Positions 18,643 to 25,805 of a DNA stretch of 64,000 nucleotides are shown here, in pieces (the stretch's first letter is position 1; each line of letters opens with the position of its first letter). Origin of the DNA: Pseudomonas sp. LRP2-20 (GTDB taxonomy: Bacteria; Pseudomonadota; Gammaproteobacteria; Pseudomonadales; Pseudomonadaceae); NCBI RefSeq assembly GCF_024349685.1, contig NZ_AP025944.1, positions 254,001-318,000 on the forward strand, given 5' to 3'. Made by a program: the position numbers and the translations under genes. Below the pieces are notes generated by a model. That model was not told where the DNA came from, made no database searches, and saw only the letters and a program-made list of their open reading frames with translations.

Positions 18643-18881
18643 GCCTGTGAGATCGAGCGCCGCCCGCGCGGCGCATCGCGAGCTGCGCTCGCTCCTACGT
18701 TTGTTTCGGGCCAGTAACGCCTGTGGCAGGCGCGCGCGACCGCCTTGTGGGTACGACGCAATATCGCGCCGTGCGCCAAGGCGTCCGCGCGCAAATCCCC
18801 CAGGATAAATTGGCCCGAAACAAACGTAGGAGCGAGCGCAGCTCGCGATGCGCCGCGCGGGCGGCGCTCGATCTCACAGGC
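18643..18881. repeat. 239-bp palindromic element with 71-bp perfect inverted arms
   Basis: Bases 18643-18713 are the exact reverse complement of 18811-18881 (71 of 71). The arms start GCCTGTGAGATCGAGCGCC and end GTTTGTTTCGGGCCA. The 97-base centre continues the symmetry imperfectly (for example CGCAATATCGCG against CGCGATATTGCG). Open frames on both strands are mirror images of each other and are by-products of the symmetry. The remainder of 18552-18998 holds the exbD terminator and an AT-rich promoter for the next gene. It looks like a miniature mobile or REP-class element unrelated in sequence to the other REP pairs here. Confidence 0.9.
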
Positions 18882-18927
18882 GGCAAATATTTCGTGACTG
18901 ACATTTAGGTTATTAATAAATAGCTTC

Positions 18928-18948
18928 TTATTCCTTTACGAATATAAC
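18928..18948 (+). promoter_or_regulatory. AT-rich motif upstream of the RBBP9-type hydrolase
   Basis: Contains TTATTCCTTTACGAATATAA. A related string, ATTGTTACGGAATAA, occurs at 20541-20555 upstream of the MetQ-like gene. Both share ATTnnTTACG followed by AATA, suggesting a common regulator for the two transcription units. Identity of the regulator is unknown; CysB is one candidate given the sulfur context. Confidence 0.35.
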
Positions 18949-18998
18949 TGCCCCCCTATACTTGTCTTCAAGCACGCAAACTTACTGGAGGCGTCCCC

Positions 18999-19580
18999 AT
19001 GCGCAATGAGTCGATTCGTTACCTGATTGTGCCGGGCTGGCAAGGATCGCCAGACAACCATTGGCAAAGTCACTGGCAACGCACGCTGCCCAACAGCGCC
19101 CGGGTCGAGCAGCATGATTGGCTCACCCCACAGCGCCGCGACTGGGTGCAAGCGCTGGAGCAGGCGATTACCGCCGAACGCTCGCCAGTGATTCTCATCG
19201 CGCACAGCCTGGGCTGCGTCACCGTCGCCCACTGGGCCGCAGAGGCCAGCCCGGCCCTGCTGCGCCGGGTGCGTGGCGCATTGCTGGTGGCACCGGCGGA
19301 TGTCGAGCGGCCCACCTGCGCGCCGGCCCTGCGCAACTTCGCGCCGATCCCGCTGCAGGCGCTGCCGTTTCCCAGCCAGGTGGTCAGCTCCGACAACGAC
19401 CCGGCGGTGAGCGTGCCAAGGGCGTTGTACCTGGCCCAGGCCTGGGGCGCCGAGGCGGGCTTGCTGAGCAATGCCGGGCACATCAACGTCAAGTCTGGCC
19501 ACGAGCGCTGGGAACAAGGTTTCGCTTACCTGTATCGCCTGCAAAGCCGGGTCGAACAGCGCGCATTGCGCCGCGCCTGA
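18999..19580 (+). CDS. RBBP9/YdeN-family serine hydrolase
   Basis: A 193-residue compact alpha/beta hydrolase. It opens with YLIVPGWQGSPDNHWQSHW, the typical RBBP9/DUF1749 start, and has the nucleophile elbow in LIAHSLGCVTVAHWA. The late His is in NAGHINVKSGHERWEQG, with Asp in SDNDP. No signal peptide, so cytoplasmic. GGAGG precedes the ATG. The AAA+ regulator gene follows 65 bases later on the same strand and then an orphan MetQ-type binding protein. Substrate unknown. Confidence 0.88.
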   Translation: MRNESIRYLIVPGWQGSPDNHWQSHWQRTLPNSARVEQHDWLTPQRRDWVQALEQAITAERSPVILIAHSLGCVTVAHWAAEASPALLRRVRGALLVAPADVERPTCAPALRNFAPIPLQALPFPSQVVSSDNDPAVSVPRALYLAQAWGAEAGLLSNAGHINVKSGHERWEQGFAYLYRLQSRVEQRALRRA

Positions 19581-19645
19581 TCGGCCCCGACCGTTTACCG
19601 TTTGCCTGACGCCCGGCCGCCCATGGCCTGGGGCGGGAGTTTGTC

Positions 19646-20476
19646 ATGACTTTTCAAAACCCGTTCGGTCAGCCGCTGCTGACCTTCCCTGAGCTGGACA
19701 AGAGCCCCCTGAGCATCCGTGCCAAGGCGCTGGTGTTCATCGACCCGCGCTCGCAGCAGTTGCGCCAGGCCCTGGAGCAACTGGCGCCGCAACCGGTGCC
19801 GGTGCTGATCCGCGGCGAGACCGGTACCGGCAAGGAATTGCTGGCGCGGCAGATCCACCGGGCCAGCGACCGCCCCGGCCTGTTCGTCTCGGTCAACTGC
19901 GCCGCCATCAGCCCGACCTATGCCGATGCCGAGCTGTTCGGCTACAGCGCCGGCAGCCAGGGCGGCACGGCCAGCAGCCGCGCCGGCTGGTTCGGCTCGG
20001 CCAATGGCGGCACCTTGTACCTGGACGAGATCGCCGACTTGCCGTTGGCGATCCAGGGCAAGCTGCTGGCGGCTTTGGAAAACCGTGAGGTCACCCGTGT
20101 CGGCGCGCAGCAACCACAGCCTGTGGACGTGCGCCTGGTGGCTGCGACCAGCATCGACCTGGCGCGGGTGGTGAAGGCCGGGCGCTTCAACGAGCGTCTG
20201 TATCAGTACCTGCGCGAGGGCGCGCTGGAGTTGCCGCCGCTGCGTGAACGCCCGGGCGATATCCTGCCGCTGGCCGAGTATTTCGTGGGCATCTACAGCG
20301 TGCGCCTGCAGCGCCCGCTGGCGTTGATCAGCGAGGCTGCGCAGCGGGTGTTGGAAGCACATGCCTGGCCGGGTAACACCCGCGAACTGGAGAACGTGAT
20401 CCACTTCGCCCTGCTGGTCAACGACGGGGACGAGTTGCTGCCGGAGGACCTCGACCTGGCCAACCCCGCGCGCTAG
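19646..20476 (+). CDS. Reduced AAA+ protein of the sigma-54 activator family, no DNA-binding domain
   Basis: A 276-residue protein covering only the AAA+ module of sigma-54 enhancer-binding proteins. Walker A is GETGTGKE (residues 57-64), Walker B TLYLDE (123-128), and the C-terminal lid ends with AWPGNTRELENVIHFALLV. Two features are missing. The sigma-54 contact loop GAFTGA is replaced by GSQGGTA (about 103-109). The chain stops just after LLPEDLDLANPAR, so there is no Fis-type helix-turn-helix. It probably cannot activate sigma-54 in the normal way and may be a modulator or ATPase with another role. It lies between a small hydrolase and a MetQ-like protein, in a sulfur-related neighbourhood. 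Confidence 0.85.
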   Translation: MTFQNPFGQPLLTFPELDKSPLSIRAKALVFIDPRSQQLRQALEQLAPQPVPVLIRGETGTGKELLARQIHRASDRPGLFVSVNCAAISPTYADAELFGYSAGSQGGTASSRAGWFGSANGGTLYLDEIADLPLAIQGKLLAALENREVTRVGAQQPQPVDVRLVAATSIDLARVVKAGRFNERLYQYLREGALELPPLRERPGDILPLAEYFVGIYSVRLQRPLALISEAAQRVLEAHAWPGNTRELENVIHFALLVNDGDELLPEDLDLANPAR

Positions 20477-20651
20477 ACGCGCTAATAAGCAAACGGGATG
20501 GTGGCAGTTTGATTTTGGAATAAGCAGCGAATTAAAAGGTATTGTTACGGAATAAAAAATCTCGGTATCGTCCGCCTCACGCCCGCCAGTGAAACGGTTG
20601 GGCACCCGACTTCGCCATCCGCGATGGCCCAGATCCAGAACAAGGAACACC

Positions 20652-21437
20652 ATGAAGAAGACCCTGCTGACCACTGCCCTGGCCGCCGCCCTGTCGTTCG
20701 CTGGCCTGGCATCCGCCGCCGAGAAACTGGTCGTTGCCGCGACCCCGGTACCCCACGCCGAGATCCTCGAGCTGATCAAGCCGACCCTGGCCAAGGAAGG
20801 GGTGGACCTGCAGATCAAGGTCTTCACCGACTACGTTCAGCCGAACGTACAGGTTGACCAGAAGCGTCTGGACGCCAACTACTTCCAGACCCTGCCGTAC
20901 CTGCAGAACTTCAACGAAGGCAAAGGTACCCACCTGGAAACCGTGGTCGGTGTGCACGTCGAGCCGTTCGGTGGCTACTCGAAGAAGGTCAAGAGCCTGA
21001 GCGAGCTCAAAGAAGGCGCCAGCGTTGCCATCCCTAACGAGGGCAGCAACAGCGGCCGCGCCCTGCTGCTGCTGCAGAAGGCAGGCCTGATCACCCTGAA
21101 AGATCCGAAGAACGCCCTGGCGACCCCGAAAGACATCGCCGAGAACCCGAAGAAGCTGAAGTTCCGCGAGCTTGAGTCGGCCATGCTGCCGCGCGTGCTG
21201 GACCAGGTCGACCTGGACATGATCAACACCAACTACGCCCTGGAAGCCGGCCTGAACCCGGCCAAGGATGCGCTGGTGATCGAGGGCAGCGACTCGCCGT
21301 ACGTGAACTTCCTGGTAGCCCGTCCGGACAACAAGAACAGCGAGGCCATCCAGAAGCTGGCCAAGGCGCTGACCAGCCCTGAGGTGAAGGAATTCATCGC
21401 CAAGAAGTACCAGGGTGCGGTGCTGCCTGCGTTCTGA
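20652..21437 (+). CDS. MetQ/NlpA-family periplasmic binding protein (orphan)
   Basis: A 261-residue NlpA/MetQ solute-binding protein. The signal peptide ends GLASA-AEK with no lipobox Cys, so it is a free periplasmic protein rather than a lipoprotein. Family motifs: VAATPVPHAEILE, YVQPNVQVDQKRLDANYFQTLPYL, IPNEGSNSGRALLLLQKAGLI, YVNFLVARPDNK. MetQ proteins deliver methionine, but no metN or metI is adjacent, so partner and ligand are open. The frame is open from 20589; the ATG at 20652 with AAGGA upstream gives the correct signal peptide. Followed by a strong terminator. Confidence 0.9.
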   Translation: MKKTLLTTALAAALSFAGLASAAEKLVVAATPVPHAEILELIKPTLAKEGVDLQIKVFTDYVQPNVQVDQKRLDANYFQTLPYLQNFNEGKGTHLETVVGVHVEPFGGYSKKVKSLSELKEGASVAIPNEGSNSGRALLLLQKAGLITLKDPKNALATPKDIAENPKKLKFRELESAMLPRVLDQVDLDMINTNYALEAGLNPAKDALVIEGSDSPYVNFLVARPDNKNSEAIQKLAKALTSPEVKEFIAKKYQGAVLPAF

Positions 21438-21455
21438 TTGCTTGATCGGTGTATG

Positions 21456-21486
21456 AAAATGCCGACGCATTTGCGTCGGCATTTTT
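21456..21486 (+). terminator. Intrinsic terminator after the MetQ-like gene
   Basis: AAAATGCCGACGC and GCGTCGGCATTTTT form a 13-bp stem around a four-base loop, 18 bases after the stop codon. The U-tract is part of the stem end. Confidence 0.92.
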
Positions 21487-21503
21487 GTTTGGGGCTGGCT
21501 TCA

Positions 21504-21540
21504 CTGGCCTCTTCGCGTCGAACCGCCTCGAAGAGGCCAG
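21504..21540. repeat. Inverted repeat in the 21438-21850 gap
   Basis: CTGGCCTCTTCG and CGAAGAGGCCAG form perfect 12-bp arms with a 13-base loop. The arms resemble the outer part of some REP units here, so this may be a REP remnant. The rest of the 413-base gap holds the preceding terminator and an AT-rich operator-like tract. A 29-codon minus-strand frame starting near 21636 is open, but I cannot support it as a gene. Confidence 0.6.
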
Positions 21541-21737
21541 GACAGGCTTATGCCGAAGGCAGTCCACCCAAGGCCCGGCGCAGTGCCAGCAGCCACAGCA
21601 GTTGTTCGTTCGAATCAGGTGAGCAGGGGCTAGTCATCGTTATCGTCCTTGTGGGTGATTGCCTTGCTGTCTGAAGCTGTTTGAGAGGTGTGTTGCAGGA
21701 AAGTTTCGATAGCCCGGCAAGTGATATCAATATGCAA

Positions 21738-21771
21738 TAAAGGTATTTATAAAAAGTTTTTTATACCTTTA
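21738..21771 (+). promoter_or_regulatory. AT-rich palindrome upstream of the amino-acid ABC operon, operator candidate
   Basis: TAAAGGTAT and ATACCTTTA form 9-bp perfect arms. Between them ATAAAAAGTTTTTTAT is itself nearly palindromic. It lies 80 bases before the first permease gene. The left arm resembles AAAAGGTATT upstream of the MetQ-like gene (20535-20544), consistent with a shared regulator. Confidence 0.45.
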
Positions 21772-21850
21772 GAGTCTACTGATCGCGCTTGGCGCATCGT
21801 TCAGACTTCTCTATGCCGTTCTCTGCAAACCGGGTGTCGAGGCAATATCC

Positions 21851-22516
21851 ATGACCTTCGACACCGCTTTCATTCTCAGCACGTTGCCAGCGTTCTTCAA
21901 GGCCGTCGGCGTGACCCTGCAGGTCGGGCTGATCGCCATCGCCACCTCACTGCTGGTGGCGCTGCTCAATGCTGCGGTGCTGGTACTGCGTACGCCTTAC
22001 CTGCGCCACCTGGTCAAAGGCTACGTGGAACTCGCACGCAACACCCCACTGCTGATCCAGCTGTTCTTCGTCTATTTCGCCTTGCCCAGCCTGGGCCTGA
22101 AGATCTCCGGCTTTGCCGCGGCAATCATCACCATGACCTTCATGGGCGGTGCCTACCTCACCGAAGTGCTGCGCGCCGGTGTCGAGGCAGTACCGCGTGC
22201 GCAACTGGAATCGGGGCGCTCCATCGGGTTGTCGGAGGGCCAGCTGCTGCGCCATGTGATCCTGCCCCAGGCCGGCATACTCAGCTTGCCGGCACTGTTC
22301 GCCAACTTCGTCTTCCTGCTCAAGGAAACCACTGTGGTCTCGGCCGTGGCGGTGCCTGAAATCCTCTACACCACCAAGAACTACATCGCCCTCTACTACA
22401 AGACCTACGAGATGCTCGCGGTGCTGACGCTGCTCTGTGTGCTGCTGTTCCTGCCGCTGTCGCTGCTGCTGCGTTACCTGGAAAGGAGGCTGCAACATGG
22501 CCAGTTCGGTCACTGA
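21851..22516 (+). CDS. Polar amino-acid ABC transporter permease 1
   Basis: A 221-residue HisM/HisQ-family permease with several hydrophobic helices and the family motif YVELARNTPLLIQLFFVYF. The EAA-type loop is LESGRSIGLSEGQLLRHVILPQA. It is the first gene of a four-gene operon in which the binding-protein gene comes last. Its 3' end overlaps the second permease by 20 bases. Confidence 0.93.
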   Translation: MTFDTAFILSTLPAFFKAVGVTLQVGLIAIATSLLVALLNAAVLVLRTPYLRHLVKGYVELARNTPLLIQLFFVYFALPSLGLKISGFAAAIITMTFMGGAYLTEVLRAGVEAVPRAQLESGRSIGLSEGQLLRHVILPQAGILSLPALFANFVFLLKETTVVSAVAVPEILYTTKNYIALYYKTYEMLAVLTLLCVLLFLPLSLLLRYLERRLQHGQFGH

Positions 22517-23156
22517 ACTGCTTCTGACGTCATTGCCGCTGCTGGCCAAGGGCGCGGCGCAGACACTGGCCATCTCGGCATTGGGGATTGTCTTCGCAAC
22601 GCTCGGCGGCGTGCTGTATGGCACCTTGGCGACGCTGGGCAACCGGCTGCTGAACATCGCCTTGCAGGTCTACCTGGAGTTGTTTCGCGCGATCCCGGTG
22701 CTGGTCTGGCTGTATCTGGTGTTTTTCGGCTTGCCGATCTTCTTCGCCCTGAGCATTCCCGGTTTCTGGTGCGCCGTGCTGGTGCTGGGCCTGTGGGGTG
22801 CCAGCGAGGTCGGCGAGGTGGTCCGTGGGGCGTTGCAATCACTGCCGCGCGGGCAGCGTGAGGCCGGGCTGTCGATCGGGCTTTCTACAGGCCAGCTTTA
22901 CGGCTATGTGCTGCTGCCCCAGGCCCTCAAGCGCATGACGCCACCGACCATCAATATCTACACGCGGATCATCAAGACCAGTTCGCTGGCGGTGCTGATC
23001 GGCGTGGTCGAAGTGATCAAGGCCGGCCAGCAGATCATCGAGCGCACCTACGAATCGCTGCTGATCTATGCCGTGCTGTTCCTGTTCTTCTTCATCGTCT
23101 GCTATCCGCTGTCCGCCGCCTCGCGCGTGCTGGAGCGCCGCTGGGCTCACTCATGA
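22497..23156 (+). CDS. Polar amino-acid ABC transporter permease 2
   Basis: A 219-residue second HisM/HisQ-type permease, motif YLELFRAIPVLVWLYLVFF and loop REAGLSIGLSTGQLYGYVLLPQA. The frame is open from 22437, but the ATG at 22497 follows GGAGG and starts at the normal family N-terminus, inside the end of permease 1. The ATPase gene starts four bases before this stop (ATGA). Confidence 0.92.
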   Translation: MASSVTELLLTSLPLLAKGAAQTLAISALGIVFATLGGVLYGTLATLGNRLLNIALQVYLELFRAIPVLVWLYLVFFGLPIFFALSIPGFWCAVLVLGLWGASEVGEVVRGALQSLPRGQREAGLSIGLSTGQLYGYVLLPQALKRMTPPTINIYTRIIKTSSLAVLIGVVEVIKAGQQIIERTYESLLIYAVLFLFFFIVCYPLSAASRVLERRWAHS

Positions 23157-23926
23157 CCGCACTGATCGAATTCCAGGATTTCAACAAGTACTTCGGCGCC
23201 CACCAGGTGCTGGACAACGTCGACCTCAAGGTCCGCACCGGCGAGGTGGTGGTGATCCTTGGCCCCAGTGGCTGCGGCAAGAGCACCTTGCTGCGTTGCC
23301 TCAATGGCCTGGAAGAGGCGCACAGCGGGCACCTGCGCCTGGAGGGCGAAGAGTTGCTGAGCGCCGATACCGACTGGCGCCGGGTACGCCAGCGGGTGGG
23401 CATGGTGTTCCAGAGCTACCACCTGTTCGGCCACATGAGCGTCATGGACAACCTGTTGCTCGGCCCGCTCAAGGTGCAGAAGCGCGAACGGGCCGAAGCC
23501 CAGGCCCAGGCCGAAGCGCTGCTGGCGCGGGTGGGCCTGCTGGACAAGCGCGACGCCTACCCGCGGCAGTTGTCCGGTGGCCAGCAGCAGCGCATCGCCA
23601 TTGTCCGCTCGCTGTGCATGAACCCGCAGGTGATGCTGTTCGACGAAGTCACCGCAGCGCTCGACCCGGAAATGGTCAAGGAGGTGCTGCAAGTGATCCA
23701 GGGCCTGGCCCGCGACGGCATGACCTTGCTCATCGTTACCCACGAAATGGCCTTCGCTCGCGCGGTGGCCGACCGTATCGTGTTCATGGAGGCCGGCAGG
23801 ATCCTTGAACAAAGCGACCCTGAGAGCTTCTTCAGCCAACCGCGGACCGCACGCGCGCAGCAGTTCCTGGACAAATTCTCCTTTGTCGAAAGCCTGCCGA
23901 AGACAACGCAAAAGGAACTGTCATGA
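23153..23926 (+). CDS. Polar amino-acid ABC transporter ATP-binding protein
   Basis: A 257-residue GlnQ/HisP-class ATPase. Walker A GPSGCGKST, Q-loop MVFQSYHLFGHMSV, signature [16 protein letters not shown], Walker B VMLFDEVTAALD, switch VTHEMAFARAVADR. The Asp-Glu-Val-Thr after Walker B is a change from the usual DEPTS. Four-base overlaps tie it to the permease before it and the binding-protein gene after it. Confidence 0.94.
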   Translation: MTALIEFQDFNKYFGAHQVLDNVDLKVRTGEVVVILGPSGCGKSTLLRCLNGLEEAHSGHLRLEGEELLSADTDWRRVRQRVGMVFQSYHLFGHMSVMDNLLLGPLKVQKRERAEAQAQAEALLARVGLLDKRDAYPRQLSGGQQQRIAIVRSLCMNPQVMLFDEVTAALDPEMVKEVLQVIQGLARDGMTLLIVTHEMAFARAVADRIVFMEAGRILEQSDPESFFSQPRTARAQQFLDKFSFVESLPKTTQKELS

Positions 23927-24795
23927 AAACTGCCCCGCTCACCAAACTGCTGGCGCCGTTGTTCGGCCTGGCCCTGCTGGCCGGCTGCAACAAGGCCGAG
24001 GAACCGCCCAAACCGGCAGCTGCCTCGCCGGCCACCAGCTACCTGGAAACCATCAAGGCGCGCGACAAGCTGATCGTCGGCGTGTTCACCGACAAGCCGC
24101 CGTTCGGCTTCGTCGACGCCAGCGGCCGCTACGTGGGCTTTGATACCGACATCGGCCGGCGCCTGGCCAAGGACCTGCTGGGCGATGAAAACAAGGTGGA
24201 GTTCGTTGCCGTGGAACCGGCCAGCCGTATTCCGTTCCTGCAGAGCGACAAGGTTGACCTGATTCTCGCCAACATGACCGTGACCCCGGAGCGCAAGGAG
24301 GTGGTGGACTTCACCAACCCCAACCTGCGCGTGGCCGTGCAGGCCATCGTTGCCGACGGTAGCCCGGTGCAGAAACTTGATGACCTGGCAGACAAGACCA
24401 TCATCGTCACCACCGGTACCACGGCCGATATCTGGCTGAGCAAAAATCACCCGGACTGGAAACTGCTCAAGTTCGAGAAGAACAGCGAGTCGTTGCAAGC
24501 GCTGGCCAATGGCCGTGGCGATGCCTATGCCCAGGACAACCTGATCCTGTTCAGCTGGGCCAAGCAGAACCCTGGGTACCGCGTGCTGCCGCAGTTGTTG
24601 GGTGAGGAAGCACCGATCGCGCCAGCGGTGAAGAAGGGCAATACCGAATTGCGCGACTGGGTGAATGCCGAACTGGCCAAGCTGGGGGAGGAGAAGTTCC
24701 TGCTGAAGCTGTATGACCAGTATGTGCGCAAGGAGCTGAGCGATGACACCAAGCCGGAGAGCGTGATCGTCGAAGGGGGCAAGTGGCAGGGTTGA
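23923..24795 (+). CDS. Amino-acid ABC transporter binding lipoprotein
   Basis: A 290-residue solute-binding protein of family 3. The lipobox is LLAGC (Cys at about residue 25), followed by a Pro/Ala-rich linker, so it is membrane-anchored. Ligand-domain motifs: LIVGVFTDKPPFGFVDASGRYVGFDTDIG, ANMTVTPERKEVVDF and the Gly-Thr-Thr stretch TTGTTADIWL. The family takes up polar amino acids, including cystine and glutamate. The adjoining sulfur genes make cystine a reasonable guess, but the sequence alone does not decide. Confidence 0.92.
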   Translation: MKTAPLTKLLAPLFGLALLAGCNKAEEPPKPAAASPATSYLETIKARDKLIVGVFTDKPPFGFVDASGRYVGFDTDIGRRLAKDLLGDENKVEFVAVEPASRIPFLQSDKVDLILANMTVTPERKEVVDFTNPNLRVAVQAIVADGSPVQKLDDLADKTIIVTTGTTADIWLSKNHPDWKLLKFEKNSESLQALANGRGDAYAQDNLILFSWAKQNPGYRVLPQLLGEEAPIAPAVKKGNTELRDWVNAELAKLGEEKFLLKLYDQYVRKELSDDTKPESVIVEGGKWQG

Positions 24796-24806
24796 ACCCG
24801 ACCATT

Positions 24807-24909
24807 GGGGCTGCTTTGCAGCCCATCGCCGGCAAGCGCGGCTCCCACAGGTACAGCGCCGCCCTTGTGGGAGCCGCGCTTGCCGGCGATGGGCCGCAAC
24901 GCGGCCCCC
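24807..24909. repeat. REP pair with CGCCGGCAAGCGCGGCTCCC core
   Basis: Two inverted units whose core is CGCCGGCAAGCGCGGCTCCC, framed by outer stems of GGGGCTGCTTTGCAGCCC type. It separates the amino-acid operon from the convergent hydrolase gene and ends seven bases before the latter's stop. Confidence 0.88.
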
Positions 24910-24916
24910 AGCAATC

Positions 24917-25735
24917 TCAGCGGTTGCGCGGCAGCCAGTTCAACAGGAACTCATTGACCACCTTGGGGTTCTCCAGGCTGGAGATATGCCCCGCAAGCGG
25001 AATCTGCGCCGCCAGGCAGCCAATGATCCGCGCCATCTCGTTGGATTCTTCAGGCGGCCGCGGAATGTCCTGGTCACCACAGACCACAATGGTCTTGTCG
25101 CCCTTCAGTTCCCCCAGCCGCCCGAGCAAGTCCGGCCGCCCGAAGATAACCCGCCCCATCGGGTCGAGGCTGGTGCGAATCAGCTCGGCACTGCTCGCCT
25201 TCAACGCCGCCCGGAAGCCGTCGCGTACCTCGGGCACGGTTTGCCCACCGGCATGGAAGAAGATCGGCACGACGATGTCCAGCAGTGGCTCCGGGAACAA
25301 GCCCGCCGCACTCGCCGCGTCCAGCAAACCGAAGTACTTCAGCCGGGTCGCCTCGGGCTCGGCACCGAGGTAGGTGTCCATCAGCACCAGGCGATCGACT
25401 CGCTCGGGGTGTTCGATGGCCAGTTGCGCACCCCACATGCCGCCGACCGACAGGCCGACCAGGTGGCACTGGGGGATGTCCAGCGCGTCCAGCAGCGCCA
25501 GATGCTGGCGGGCCAGGGCACTCATGTCGGTGGTGGTGGCGGGCGGGGCATCGGAGTCGCCATGGCCCCAGAGTTCAGGGGCGATGACGCGAAAGTGCTG
25601 TGACAGGGCATCGATCTGTGGCAGCCACATGTCTGCCGACCACAGGTAACTGTGGCCGAGCAGCACCGGGAAGCCCTGGCCCTGGTCGACATAGCTCATG
25701 CGTGCGCCGTCGATTTCGATGAAGTGTTTTTGCAT
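24917..25735 (-). CDS. Alpha/beta fold hydrolase
   Basis: A 272-residue hydrolase of the enol-lactonase/haloperoxidase type. It has an oxyanion region LLGHSYLWSADMW, a nucleophile elbow GLSVGG (Ser96), an acidic residue in CGDQD and a catalytic His in AGHISSLENP. No signal peptide. It lies downstream of and on the same strand as the Ntn acylase gene, 69 bases apart, with a hairpin between. It may handle acids or lactones released by the acylase, but that is speculation. Confidence 0.88.
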   Translation of the reverse strand: MQKHFIEIDGARMSYVDQGQGFPVLLGHSYLWSADMWLPQIDALSQHFRVIAPELWGHGDSDAPPATTTDMSALARQHLALLDALDIPQCHLVGLSVGGMWGAQLAIEHPERVDRLVLMDTYLGAEPEATRLKYFGLLDAASAAGLFPEPLLDIVVPIFFHAGGQTVPEVRDGFRAALKASSAELIRTSLDPMGRVIFGRPDLLGRLGELKGDKTIVVCGDQDIPRPPEESNEMARIIGCLAAQIPLAGHISSLENPKVVNEFLLNWLPRNR

Positions 25736-25774
25736 TGAAAGGGTCTCGGCTGTGGGCGTTGTAGAGTATTCGAA

Positions 25775-25805
25775 ATCGCTGGGGCTGCTTTGCAGCCCCA
25801 GCGAT
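25775..25805. repeat. Perfect hairpin between acylase and hydrolase genes
   Basis: ATCGCTGGGGCTGC and GCAGCCCCAGCGAT form a perfect 14-bp stem with a TTT loop, touching the acylase stop codon. The GGGGCTGC-TTT-GCAGCCCC core is the same outer stem that frames several REP pairs here, so it looks like a solo REP outer stem. Confidence 0.75.

Noticed and set aside
18548..18908. Several small frames on both strands (for example with SSAARAAHRELRSLLRLFR)
   Set aside because: They arise from the arms of the palindrome at 18643-18881 and mirror one another; such frames are often mis-annotated as proteins.
21548..21730. 60-codon minus-strand frame in the gap after the MetQ-like gene
   Set aside because: A shorter version starting at 21636 has a weak ribosome site, but there is no family I recognise and part overlaps an inverted repeat. 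Not enough to call a gene.
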